From Azospirillum lipoferum (lineage in GTDB: Bacteria; Pseudomonadota; Alphaproteobacteria; Azospirillales; Azospirillaceae): 64,000 nucleotides of DNA. Both the position numbers and the translations under genes were made by a program. Under the pieces are notes generated by a model, which made no database searches, was not told the origin of the DNA, and was given only the letters and a program-made list of their open reading frames with translations. The DNA is taken from contig NZ_JALJXJ010000005.1 in NCBI RefSeq assembly GCF_024170005.1, positions 372,001 to 436,000 on the forward strand, in the 5' to 3' direction. Shown here piece after piece: positions 28,331 through 36,579 of this stretch (the stretch's first letter is position 1; the number at the start of each line of letters is the position of its first letter).

Positions 28331-28340
28331 GCGTATACAA
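28331..28340. promoter_or_regulatory. GTATAC operator-like site 2 (mad/mdc)
   Basis: GCGTATACAA; core GTATAC at 28333-28338. It includes the GT-N2-AC layout expected of FCD-type GntR operators. Candidate target of the regulator at 26168-26872. Confidence 0.55.
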
Positions 28341-28415
28341 AATTGGCCTTCACTCACCAATCTGGATACGGCAAGCTGGCTTTCACACCGCCATCGCACG
28401 AGAGGGAGGGACAGC

Positions 28416-28493
28416 ATGTCCGCACAGGTCAACCACAAGCCTGTCGGGCGCGAAGCGCGCGCGCCGATGGCCCGCCGGCATCGCGGAGGCTGA
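28416..28493 (+). CDS. 25-codon leader ORF before mdcA
   Basis: ATG 28416 follows GAGGGAGGGACAGC, a stronger ribosome site than that of mdcA. The frame codes for a 25-residue basic peptide (MSAQVNHKPVG...) and stops at TGA 28491-28493, 4 nt before the mdcA ATG. The mdcA ribosome site (GGAGG at 28485) lies inside its last codons, so translation could be coupled. No codon run suggests classical attenuation. It could also be a chance ORF. Confidence 0.4.
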   Translation: MSAQVNHKPVGREARAPMARRHRGG

Positions 28494-28497
28494 CACC

Positions 28498-30141
28498 ATG
28501 CGCGACTGGAACCTGCAGGGGCGCAACCGCGATGCCCGGCTGGCCCGCGCCGCCGGCCTGACGGATGGCAAGCGCGTCGCCACCGCCGATGCCCGCGCCC
28601 TGCTGGAAGCGGTGCTGGAACCGGGCGACCGCGTCTGCCTGGAGGGCAACAACCAGAAGCAGGCCGATTTCCTGGCCCGCACCCTGGCGTCGGTCGATCC
28701 GGCGCGGGTGACCGGCCTGCACATGGTGCAGTCGGTGCTGGCCCTGCCGGAGCATCTGGATGTCTTCGAACGCGGCATCGCGTCGAAGCTGGACTTCTCC
28801 TTCTCCGGTCCGCAGGGGGCGCGGCTGGCGCGCATGGTGGCGGACGGGCGGATTTCGATCGGCGCCATCCACACCTATCTGGAGCTGTTCGGCCGCTATT
28901 TCGTCGACCTGACGCCGCGGGTCAGCCTCGTTGCCGCCCAGGCGGCCGATGCCGCCGGCAACCTCTACACCGGCCCCAACACCGAGGACACGCCGGTCAT
29001 CGTCGAGGCGACCGCCTTCAAGCGTGGCATCGTCATCGCCCAGGTGAACGAACTGGTGGATGCGGTCCCGCGCGTCGACATCCCCGGCGGCTGGGTCGAT
29101 TTCGTCATCCAGAGCCCGACGCCGCACTATATCGAGCCGCTGTTCACCCGCGATCCGGCCCAGATCTCGGAAATCCAGGTGCTGATGGCGATGATGGCCA
29201 TCAAGGGCATCTATGCCGAATACGGCATCCAGCGGCTGAACCACGGCATCGGCTTCGACACCGCCGCCATCGAGCTTCTGCTGCCGACCTATGCGGAGTC
29301 ACTGGGGCTGAAGGGGAAGATCTGCCGGCACTGGGCGCTGAATCCGCACCCGGCGCTGATCCCCGCCATCGAGGCCGGCTTCGTCGAGAGCGTCCATTCC
29401 TTCGGCTCGGAGCTGGGGATGGAGGCCTATATCCGCGCGCGTCCGGACGTGTTCTTCACCGGCGCCGACGGCAACATGCGCTCCAACCGTGCCATGTGTC
29501 AGGCCGCCGGCCATTACGCCTGCGACCTGTTCATCGGATCGACCCTGCAGATCGACCTTGCCGGCAACAGCTCCACCGCCACGCTGGGGCGCATCGCCGG
29601 CTTCGGCGGCGCACCCAACATGGGGGCCGATGCCCGCGGACGCCGCCATGCCAGCCCGGCCTGGCTGAAGGCCGGGCGGGAAGCGCGGGAGGGCGGCGGC
29701 CAGATGCCGCGCGGCCAGAAGCTGGTCGTCCAGATGGTCGAGACCTTCCGCGAGCACATGCAGCCGGCCTTCGTCGACCGGCTCGACGCCTGGGAGCTGG
29801 CGGAGAGTGCAGGCATGGAGCTGCCGCCGGTGATGATCTACGGCGACGACGTGACCCACATCCTGACCGAGGAGGGCATCGCCAACCTGCTGCTCTGCCG
29901 GACGGAGGAGGAGCGGGAACAGGCGATCCGCGGCGTCGCCGGCTACACGCCCGTAGGGCGCGGACGCGACCGCCGCATGGTGGAGAACCTCCGTGACCGC
30001 GGCATCATCCGCCGGCCGGAGGATCTGGGCATCGACAAGCGGATGGCGACCCGCGACCTGCTGGCCGCCCGTTCGGTCAAGGATCTCGTGCGTGCATCGG
30101 GCGGCCTGTACGACCCGCCCAGGCGCTTCCGCAACTGGTGA
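28498..30141 (+). CDS. mdcA: malonate decarboxylase alpha subunit (acetyl-ACP:malonate ACP transferase)
   Basis: 547 residues, normal for MdcA. Transfers the acyl carrier protein from acetate to malonate, giving malonyl-ACP and free acetate, in the cytosolic biotin-independent malonate decarboxylase. Recognisable family segments are DGKRVATADARALLEAVLEPG near the N-terminus as a broad match, HYIEPLFTRDPAQISEIQVL, and GADGNMRSNRAMCQAAGHYA. ATG 28498 has GCGGAGG upstream; the longer frame to 28153 crosses the promoter. First structural gene of mdcA-C-D-E-G-B-H. Confidence 0.95.
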   Translation: MRDWNLQGRNRDARLARAAGLTDGKRVATADARALLEAVLEPGDRVCLEGNNQKQADFLARTLASVDPARVTGLHMVQSVLALPEHLDVFERGIASKLDFSFSGPQGARLARMVADGRISIGAIHTYLELFGRYFVDLTPRVSLVAAQAADAAGNLYTGPNTEDTPVIVEATAFKRGIVIAQVNELVDAVPRVDIPGGWVDFVIQSPTPHYIEPLFTRDPAQISEIQVLMAMMAIKGIYAEYGIQRLNHGIGFDTAAIELLLPTYAESLGLKGKICRHWALNPHPALIPAIEAGFVESVHSFGSELGMEAYIRARPDVFFTGADGNMRSNRAMCQAAGHYACDLFIGSTLQIDLAGNSSTATLGRIAGFGGAPNMGADARGRRHASPAWLKAGREAREGGGQMPRGQKLVVQMVETFREHMQPAFVDRLDAWELAESAGMELPPVMIYGDDVTHILTEEGIANLLLCRTEEEREQAIRGVAGYTPVGRGRDRRMVENLRDRGIIRRPEDLGIDKRMATRDLLAARSVKDLVRASGGLYDPPRRFRNW

Positions 30142-30151
30142 GCCGAAACCC

Positions 30152-30472
30152 ATGGAAATCCTGACTTTCGAATATCGCGGCGGCCAGCCTGTGGCTTCCC
30201 CGCCTCCGTCCGTCCTGGTGGGCGTCGTCGGCTCCGGCAATCTGGAAGTGCTGGTGGAACCGGCACCGCTCGGCGGCCTCTGCCGGATCGAGGTGCAGAC
30301 CGCCGCGGTCGGCTTCGGCGCGACGTGGCAGGCGGTGCTGGACGACGTCTTCGCCCGCCATCCGCTGGCCGATATCCGCATCTCCATCAACGATGTCGGC
30401 GCCACGCCGGCCGTGGTCGGCCTGCGGCTGGATCAGGCGTTGGACGCCTTCGCCGGAGGAGCGCAAGCATGA
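30152..30472 (+). CDS. mdcC: malonate decarboxylase acyl carrier protein (delta subunit)
   Basis: 106 residues. Ser28 in VVGSGNLEVLVE is the expected attachment site of the 2'-(5''-triphosphoribosyl)-3'-dephospho-CoA prosthetic group, which MdcB and MdcG (encoded downstream) make and attach. Length and segment RISINDVGATPAVVGLRLDQ are typical. It lies 10 nt after mdcA and overlaps mdcD by ATGA. Confidence 0.93.
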   Translation: MEILTFEYRGGQPVASPPPSVLVGVVGSGNLEVLVEPAPLGGLCRIEVQTAAVGFGATWQAVLDDVFARHPLADIRISINDVGATPAVVGLRLDQALDAFAGGAQA

Positions 30473-31356
30473 GCAGCTATTACGAGAACAGCGCCCGCGG
30501 CCGTCTCGCCGGGCTGCTCGACCCTGGCAGCCTTGTCGAGATCCTGCCGCCGACCGAGCGGGTGGTCAGCCCGCACCTGCGTCAGCTCGACACCCCGGCT
30601 GCCTTCGACGACGGCATCGTGGTCGGTGAAGGCCGTCTGGCCGGTCGGCGCGTACTGGCCGCTGCGCAGGAAGGCGGCTTCATGGGCGGTGCGGTCGGCG
30701 AGGTGCATGGCGCCAAGCTGACCGGCCTCTTGGAACGCGCGCTCGACACCCGCCCCGACGGCGTCCTGCTGCTGGTCGAATCCGGCGGCGTCCGGCTGCA
30801 CGAGGCCAATGCCGGGCTGATCGCGGTGTCGGAGGTGATGCGCGCGGTGCTGGCTGTGCGCGCATCCGGCATCCCGGTGATCGTGCTGGACGGCGGCACC
30901 TTCGGCTGTTTCGGCGGCATGGGCATCGTGTCGCGCTTGTGCGACGCGGTGGTGATGAGCGAGGAGGGGCGGCTCGGCCTGTCCGGTCCCGAGGTGATCG
31001 AGACCACCATGGGCGTGGAGGAGTTCGACAGCCGCGACCGCGCGCTGGTCTGGCGCACCGTCGGCGGCAAGCACCGCTACCTGCTGGGCGAGGCGACGAC
31101 CCTGGTCGAGGACGATGTCGCCGCCTTCCGCGCCGCCGCCCTCTCCCTGCTCGACCAACTGTCGGACCCTGGGCCCGACCTGTCGCTGGCCGCCCTGGAG
31201 GCCGAGCATGCCGTACTTGGCAGCCGGCTGGAGCGGTTCGGCGACTGCGGCGACGCGCTCGACATCTGGGAGCGGCTGGGGGTGGAGGAACCGGAAAAGC
31301 TGCCGATCCTCGACACCGCCGACTTCCTCGCCACCGTCCGCGACCGGAGGGCCTGA
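30469..31356 (+). CDS. mdcD: malonate decarboxylase beta subunit
   Basis: 295 residues with a crotonase/carboxyltransferase fold. Together with MdcE it decarboxylates malonyl-ACP to acetyl-ACP without biotin. Family-typical stretches: LLLVESGGVRLHEANAGLIA, GGTFGCFGGMGIVSRLCDAV and EEGRLGLSGPEVIETTMGVE. The ATG overlaps the mdcC stop. Mutually oriented with all other mdc genes, 3 nt before mdcE. Confidence 0.94.
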   Translation: MSSYYENSARGRLAGLLDPGSLVEILPPTERVVSPHLRQLDTPAAFDDGIVVGEGRLAGRRVLAAAQEGGFMGGAVGEVHGAKLTGLLERALDTRPDGVLLLVESGGVRLHEANAGLIAVSEVMRAVLAVRASGIPVIVLDGGTFGCFGGMGIVSRLCDAVVMSEEGRLGLSGPEVIETTMGVEEFDSRDRALVWRTVGGKHRYLLGEATTLVEDDVAAFRAAALSLLDQLSDPGPDLSLAALEAEHAVLGSRLERFGDCGDALDIWERLGVEEPEKLPILDTADFLATVRDRRA

Positions 31357-31359
31357 CCC

Positions 31360-32064
31360 ATGGATGTGACCATTCTCCTGGACCGGCTGTTCCCGGACGG
31401 GCACGAGACCGCTTTCGACGGCGTCTATTTCGACGGCATCGGCCGGGTCTTCGGCACCGAGGTGGCGGTGATCGGCACGATCGACAACACGCCGATCGGC
31501 ATCGAGCTGGCCTTCCGCATGGCCGGCACGGTGCTGGAGGTGGTGCGCCGCCATCCCGGCCGGCCGATCCTGCTGCTGGTCGACACCCAGGGCCAGCGGT
31601 TGAGCCGTCGCGACGAGCTGCTGGGCATCAACGGCTACATGGCGCATCTCGCCAAATGCATCGACCTCGCCCGGCGCAACGGGCACCGGGTGCTGGGGCT
31701 GGTCTATGGGCAGGCGGTCAGCGGCGGCTTCCTCGCCACCAGCCTGCTGGCCGACCGCTGCTATGCCCTGCCGGATGCCGAAATCCGGGTGATGAACCTG
31801 CCGGCGATGTCCCGCGTCACCAAAATCCCGCTGGAGCGTCTGACGGAGCTGAGCGCGTCCTCCCCGGTCTTCGCCCCCGGCGTGGAGAATTACCGCCGCA
31901 TGGGCGCCATCACCGGCCTGTGGGAGGGCGACCTTGCCGTCTGCCTTGCCGAGGCGCTGGCCGCACCGGTGGATGGCGATCCGCGGCGGGCGCTGGGCGA
32001 GGAGCGCGGCGGCCGGCTGCTGGCCCGCAAGGTGGCCGACCGGGTGCGGCGCGATGCCGCCTGA
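31360..32064 (+). CDS. mdcE: malonate decarboxylase gamma subunit
   Basis: 234 residues, the second carboxyltransferase-type subunit; partners with MdcD. Typical segments: LLVDTQGQRLSRRDELLGIN, GLVYGQAVSGGFLATSLLAD, and the conserved IRVMNLPAMSRVTKIPLERL. In some bacteria mdcD and mdcE are fused; here they are separate genes, 3 nt apart. Overlaps mdcG by 11 nt. Confidence 0.94.
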   Translation: MDVTILLDRLFPDGHETAFDGVYFDGIGRVFGTEVAVIGTIDNTPIGIELAFRMAGTVLEVVRRHPGRPILLLVDTQGQRLSRRDELLGINGYMAHLAKCIDLARRNGHRVLGLVYGQAVSGGFLATSLLADRCYALPDAEIRVMNLPAMSRVTKIPLERLTELSASSPVFAPGVENYRRMGAITGLWEGDLAVCLAEALAAPVDGDPRRALGEERGGRLLARKVADRVRRDAA

Positions 32065-32719
32065 ACCCGCTCACTGGCCGCGCCACGGCTGGGTCCGGCT
32101 GGGGGAGGGCTGGGCGGAGCACCTGCGCTCCCCCCTGGCCGCGGCGGAACATGCGGAGGTCGGGGACTGGTGCTCTGTCGGCCGGCCGCTGGTGATCGCG
32201 CGCGGCCGGCCGGGTGATGCGGCGGGGGAGCTTCGGCTGGGTCTCGCCACCCCCGACAGGCGGCGGATCGGCCTGCATGTGGCGGCCGCTGCGGTGGCGG
32301 AGCGGCTGGACCCGCTGCCGCTGGCCGAGGCGGTGGATTCGGCCCCGGCGGCGTGGCGGCCGATGCTGGCGGAGCTGGCGCGGCGGGCGCAGGAGTTGGG
32401 GACGGCCGCCGCGGTCTACGGTTCGCTGGCTTGGCAGCGCCGCACCGGCCTGTGCTATGTCCGGCCGGAATCGGACGTCGATCTGCTGTTCGCTCCATCC
32501 GACCAGCGGCAACTGGACCGGCTGCTGGACCTGCTGGCGGAAACCGGTGACGGCATTCCCCGCCTGGACGGCGAGATCCTGCTGCCCGACGGCGCGGCGG
32601 TGGCGTGGCGGGAACTGGCCGGCCGGCCGGCCCGCCTGCTGGTGAAGGAACCGGCGGAGGTGGGCTTGCGTGACCTCGTGTCCGTGCTGGCGCTGTTCGA
32701 CCGGGAGGATGCCGCATGA
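32054..32719 (+). CDS. mdcG: malonate decarboxylase holo-ACP synthase
   Basis: 221 residues. Nucleotidyltransferase that attaches the triphosphoribosyl-dephospho-CoA group to MdcC. The motif YGSLAWQRRTGLCYVRPESD followed by VDLLF gives the GS...DxD metal-binding set. I chose ATG 32054, inside the mdcE end, because the N-terminal HWPRHGWVRL segment matches the family; the longer frame is antisense-like filler. Overlaps mdcB by ATGA. Confidence 0.9.
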   Translation: MPPEPAHWPRHGWVRLGEGWAEHLRSPLAAAEHAEVGDWCSVGRPLVIARGRPGDAAGELRLGLATPDRRRIGLHVAAAAVAERLDPLPLAEAVDSAPAAWRPMLAELARRAQELGTAAAVYGSLAWQRRTGLCYVRPESDVDLLFAPSDQRQLDRLLDLLAETGDGIPRLDGEILLPDGAAVAWRELAGRPARLLVKEPAEVGLRDLVSVLALFDREDAA

Positions 32720-33591
32720 TCCGCAGCAACGCCGCGCTTTCCTTCATTCCCGCCGATGCCGCCGGTTCGCTCGCGGCGATGGTCGGGCGGACCGCGGTCC
32801 GCGCGCTCTATGCCGAACTGGCGTTGCATCCGAAGCCGGGGCTGGTGAGCCCGCTCGACAGCGGCAGCCATGACGACATGGACATGGGCACCTTCCTGCG
32901 CAGCCTGTTCGCCCTGCGCGGCTATTTCCGCGCCATCGCCGCCGCGGGAGCCGCGGGAGAAGATTTCGCCACCCTGCGCGACTTCGGCATTGCCGCCGAG
33001 CGCCGGATGCTGGCGGCCACCGGCGGCATCAACACCCACCGCGGCGCGGTGTTCGGCATCGGCTTCCTCGGCGCCGCGGCGGGCTGGCGAATGCGGCGGG
33101 GCCTGACGCTACGGGGAGCGGCGCTGGGCGGGACGGTCGCCGAACTGTGGGGCGCCGGGATTCTGGCCGCGGCACCGCAGGCTCCCGTCAGCCACGGCGG
33201 GCGGGCGGTCGAGCGCTATGGCGTCCGCGGTGCCCGGCAGGAGGCGGCCGAGGGCTTCCCGACGCTGTTCACGCTGGCCCTGCCGGCGCTGGACGGAGCG
33301 CTGACGGACGGCGCCGATCCGGAGCGGGCGCTGGTGCAGACCCTGTTCACCCTGATGGCGGAACTGGAGGACACCAACCTGCTGCATCGCGGCGGTCCCG
33401 CCGGACTGGCCTTCGTCCGGGGGGAGGCGCGTCGCTTTCTCGACCGCGGCGGGGTGTTCCGCGCCGATTGGCGGGAGGAAGCGCTGGCCTTGCACCGCGC
33501 CTGCATCGCCCGCCGCCTGTCGCCCGGTGGCAGCGCCGACATGCTGGCGGCGGCGCATTTCGTCCATGCCCTGCGGGAGGGCTGGGCATGA
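32716..33591 (+). CDS. mdcB: triphosphoribosyl-dephospho-CoA synthase
   Basis: 291 residues of the CitG/MdcB family. Makes 2'-(5''-triphosphoribosyl)-3'-dephospho-CoA from ATP and dephospho-CoA. Signature regions: ELALHPKPGLVSPLDSGSHD with DDMDMGTFLRS, and a C-terminal DTNLLHRGGPAGL. Functions just upstream of MdcG in making the prosthetic group. Start overlaps the mdcG stop. Confidence 0.94.
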   Translation: MIRSNAALSFIPADAAGSLAAMVGRTAVRALYAELALHPKPGLVSPLDSGSHDDMDMGTFLRSLFALRGYFRAIAAAGAAGEDFATLRDFGIAAERRMLAATGGINTHRGAVFGIGFLGAAAGWRMRRGLTLRGAALGGTVAELWGAGILAAAPQAPVSHGGRAVERYGVRGARQEAAEGFPTLFTLALPALDGALTDGADPERALVQTLFTLMAELEDTNLLHRGGPAGLAFVRGEARRFLDRGGVFRADWREEALALHRACIARRLSPGGSADMLAAAHFVHALREGWA

Positions 33592-33601
33592 GTCGCCCGT
33601 C

Positions 33602-34519
33602 GTGACGCTGGGCATCCTCTGCTCCGGCCAGGGCGGGCAGGGGCCGGGCATGCTGGACATGCTGCGGCGGGAACCGGTGGCGCAAGCCGTGCTGGACCGG
33701 GCCGCCACGGTGATGGGCCACGATCCGCGCGCGCTGGTGGCCGGGCCGGAGGCGGAAATGCAGCGCAACGCCCTCGCCCAGCCTTTGCTCTGTGCGGTCC
33801 AGGCGGCGACCTGGGCGGCCCTGCGTCCCCATCTGCCACCGCTGCGGGCGGTGGCCGGCTACAGCCTTGGAGAGCTGTCGGCCTATCATGTCGCCGGTGC
33901 GCTCGATGCCGATGAGTTGTTGCGGCTGGCCGTCCGACGCGCCAAGGCGATGGACCACGCCGACCCCCAGCCGGGCGGTCTGCTTGCCGTGCGTGGGCTC
34001 GACCGGCCGAAGCTGGAGGCGGTCTGCCGTGACTGCGGTGCGGACATCGCCATTGAGAACGGCGCCGACCGGTTCGTGATCGGTGCCCGGAGGACGACGC
34101 TGACAGCCGTGGAGCGGACGGTCGTCGCGCTGGGCGGCACGGTGACGCCGCTGCCGGTGACCGTCGCCTCTCACACCCGCCTGATGACGCCTGCGGCAGT
34201 GGAGTTCGGCCCGATCCTGGTGGCGAGCGGCCTGCAAGCTCCGCCGCTGCCGGTGCTGGCCGGCATCGACGGCACCCCGGTCTACACCCGCGAACGGGCG
34301 GTCACGGCGCTGACCCGCCAGATGACGGACACAGTCGCCTGGGCCGCCTGCCTGGACGGGCTGATCGAGATGGGTTGCACCGTCCTGCTGGAAACCGGCC
34401 CCGGCAACGCGCTGGCGCGGATGGCCGCCGAGCGGCACCCCGATCTGGCCGTCCGCTCCATCGCTGATTTCCGCAGCCTGTCCGGCGCCGGCGCCTGGGT
34501 GGAGCGGCAACTGGGGTGA
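33602..34519 (+). CDS. mdcH: malonate decarboxylase epsilon subunit (malonyl-CoA:ACP transacylase)
   Basis: 305 residues from GTG 33602; the mdcB stop is 10 nt upstream and no ATG fits. FabD-like acyltransferase: LCSGQGGQGPGM at the N-terminus, nucleophile Ser88 in AGYSLGELSAY, and His in VTVASHTRLM. Moves malonyl from CoA onto the newly made holo-ACP to start the catalytic cycle. Last gene of the operon; followed by a C/G hairpin with a T run at 34541-34574. Confidence 0.9.
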   Translation: MTLGILCSGQGGQGPGMLDMLRREPVAQAVLDRAATVMGHDPRALVAGPEAEMQRNALAQPLLCAVQAATWAALRPHLPPLRAVAGYSLGELSAYHVAGALDADELLRLAVRRAKAMDHADPQPGGLLAVRGLDRPKLEAVCRDCGADIAIENGADRFVIGARRTTLTAVERTVVALGGTVTPLPVTVASHTRLMTPAAVEFGPILVASGLQAPPLPVLAGIDGTPVYTRERAVTALTRQMTDTVAWAACLDGLIEMGCTVLLETGPGNALARMAAERHPDLAVRSIADFRSLSGAGAWVERQLG

Positions 34520-34540
34520 TTATGCTGTAGGTCGCAGGAG

Positions 34541-34574
34541 AATCCCCTCTCCCCAGGGGGGAGAGGGGGATTTT
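34541..34574 (+). terminator. C/G-rich hairpin with T run after mdcH
   Basis: AATCCCCTCTCCCC pairs with GGGGAGAGGGGGATT (one bulged G) and is followed by TTTT, so it should end the mdc transcript. Its sequence also matches one half of the composite repeats at 20401 and 42438, so the element seems to be a repeat used as a terminator. Confidence 0.75.
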
Positions 34575-34590
34575 CGCAGGTTGGAAGATG

Positions 34591-35502
34591 TCACCTGCGC
34601 CCACCCGGCTTCGGCCCCAGCACGCAGGCGACGGCGGCCAGGATCAGCACCAGCGCCGCCGCCAGCCGCGGCGTCACCGGGTCGCCCAGCAGCAGCACCG
34701 CACCGCCCACCCCGACGACCGGGATCAGCAGGGTGCTGACCGCTGCCTCTCCCACCGTCAGGCGGCGGACGGTGACGTACCACAGCGCCTGCGCCACGCA
34801 GATCGAACAGACGATGTGCCAGGCGAAGCCCACCCAGACTGCCGGGTGAAGTTCGGCCAGGGCGGGGCGGGCCTCGGTCGCCGCCAGCCCGATCATCGGC
34901 AGGGCGCAGAGCACATACTGCCAGCCGGTGATGACCATCGGATGGGTGCGCCACACCCGCCGCTTCATCACGATGGTGCCGAGCGCCCAGGCCACCGCCG
35001 ACACCAGCATCACAGCCGGCCCGGCCAGGGCGGACGGCGGCGCCGTCAGCGCCTCCGGCCCCAGCAGGATCAGCAGCCCGGACAGGCCGCAGGCCAGTCC
35101 GACGATCTGGCGCGGCCCCGGACGCTCGCCCAGCAGCGGAATCGCCAGCAGGGTCGCCCACACCGGCATGGTGAAGGCGACGATCGCCGCCTGGGAGGTC
35201 GCCATCAGGCTTTGCCCCAGCGCCGTGCACAGGTTGAAGACCAGCACGTTGCACAGCCCCGCCGCCACCAGTGCCGGCCATTCCCCCCGCTCCACCCGCA
35301 GCCGGTGCCCGGCCAGCCGCGCCGCCCCCAGCAGCAGCACCGCCCCGGCGGTGAAGCCGATGGCGCGCAGGCTGAAGATCGGCACCTGCGTCAGGATCGT
35401 CTTCACCGCCGGCCAGTTCAGGCCCCAGAACAGGCTGATGGCAGCGATCAGCAGGTATTTGACCGGATCGCGGCCGGTGCCGCTGGCGGCGATGGCGGTC
35501 AT
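34591..35502 (-). CDS. EamA/DMT-family transporter
   Basis: 303 residues with two EamA repeats and about ten helices (ISLFWGLNWPAVKTILTQVP in helix 1, then FTMPVWATLLAIPLLGERPG). The ATG overlaps the stop of the amidohydrolase gene as ATGA, so they are translationally coupled. It is last in the ten-gene minus-strand cluster. It may export or import the substrate or product of the polyamine-deacetylase-like enzyme; substrate unknown. Confidence 0.86.
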   Translation of the reverse strand: MTAIAASGTGRDPVKYLLIAAISLFWGLNWPAVKTILTQVPIFSLRAIGFTAGAVLLLGAARLAGHRLRVERGEWPALVAAGLCNVLVFNLCTALGQSLMATSQAAIVAFTMPVWATLLAIPLLGERPGPRQIVGLACGLSGLLILLGPEALTAPPSALAGPAVMLVSAVAWALGTIVMKRRVWRTHPMVITGWQYVLCALPMIGLAATEARPALAELHPAVWVGFAWHIVCSICVAQALWYVTVRRLTVGEAAVSTLLIPVVGVGGAVLLLGDPVTPRLAAALVLILAAVACVLGPKPGGRR

Positions 35503-36551
35503 GCCGCTGTCTTGCCTTCAAATCCGTCGAGAAAGCTCGACAGGTTGGCGGACAGGTCGTCGATGGCGTATCCGCCTTCCTGCACCAGCACCGTCGGCAG
35601 GCCGGCGGCGGCGATCAGCGCGCCCATGCGGGCAAAGCCCGGCGTGGTGACGCCGAAGGCGGCCAGTGGGTCGTTGATGAAGGTGTCGAAGCCCAGCGAG
35701 ACGAACAGCATCTCCGGCGCGAAGCGCCGGATCGCGTCCAGGCCCTTGCCGATGGTCGTCAGGACCGTCGCCTCGTCGCTGCCGATCGGCAGCGGCAGGT
35801 TCAGGGTGTAGCCCTCGCCGCGGCCGATACCGCGCTCCTGCGCATAGCCGGCCATGTGGGGATAGAACTCCGCCGGGTCGCCGTGGACCGAGACGAAGAA
35901 CACGTCGTCGCGCTCGTAGAAGATGTCCTGGGTGCCGTTGCCGTGATGGACGTCCACGTCGATGATCGCCACCCGCGCCTGCCGGCCCTGGGCGCGCAGC
36001 AGCGGCAGCACCGATTCCGCGGCGACGGCGACATGGTTGAGGTAACAGAAGCCGCCGGCCATGTCGCGGGTGGCATGGTGCCCCGGCGGCCGGCACAGCG
36101 CATAGGCCGCGCTGTCGGCCCCGGTGGCGACCAGCTTCGCCGCATGGATGGCGGCGTTGGTCGCAGCACAGGTGGCGGCCCAGGTGCCCTCGCCGATCGG
36201 GCAGGCGGTGTCGAACATGTGCCAGCCGGCCTGACCGACGATGCCGGTGGGGTAGTTGGGGGCGGCCTGCATGCGGTGGACGTTGGGCAGCACCACATCG
36301 CCCATGTCGCCTGCCGCCACCCAGCGCGCGTGCGCCGTCTCCAGGAAGGCGAGATAGGCGGGGGTGTGCACGGCGGCGCGCGGGGCGGAGCCGTAATCGT
36401 CGGGCAGGATGAGACTCTCCCCGCGCTTCTCGATCAGCGAGGCCAGCGCGCCGACCCGCTCCGGCTTCTCCGGCAGGGCGCGCAGCAGGCCCTTGTTGAA
36501 ATAGGTGGCGGGACGGTGCAGGGCGGCGTCGGGATGATGGACGAACTTCAT
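35499..36551 (-). CDS. acetylpolyamine amidohydrolase-like protein (histone deacetylase fold)
   Basis: 350 residues from ATG 36551 (MKFVHHPDA). The arginase/HDAC fold is clear: catalytic His pair in RPPGHHATRD, zinc ligands in DVDVHHGNGTQD and SLGFDTFINDP, and a Gly-rich loop before a conserved Tyr (VQEGGYAID). Bacterial members with MKFVHHPDA-like starts are usually acetylpolyamine amidohydrolases, which release acetate from N-acetylputrescine-type compounds. A different amide substrate is possible in this operon, which has two further amidohydrolases. Confidence 0.88.
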   Translation of the reverse strand: MKFVHHPDAALHRPATYFNKGLLRALPEKPERVGALASLIEKRGESLILPDDYGSAPRAAVHTPAYLAFLETAHARWVAAGDMGDVVLPNVHRMQAAPNYPTGIVGQAGWHMFDTACPIGEGTWAATCAATNAAIHAAKLVATGADSAAYALCRPPGHHATRDMAGGFCYLNHVAVAAESVLPLLRAQGRQARVAIIDVDVHHGNGTQDIFYERDDVFFVSVHGDPAEFYPHMAGYAQERGIGRGEGYTLNLPLPIGSDEATVLTTIGKGLDAIRRFAPEMLFVSLGFDTFINDPLAAFGVTTPGFARMGALIAAAGLPTVLVQEGGYAIDDLSANLSSFLDGFEGKTAA

Positions 36552-36579
36552 GGCGGACTCTCCGGGGGAGCTTATGCGT

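Larger units (their letters stand above)
28155..28497. other. 343-bp divergent promoter region of madL and mdcA
   Basis: The middle (28240-28350) is AT-rich against its surroundings and carries two GTATAC-centred motifs, listed separately, so both promoters are probably here. A 25-codon ORF with a strong ribosome site occupies 28416-28493. Confidence 0.65.
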
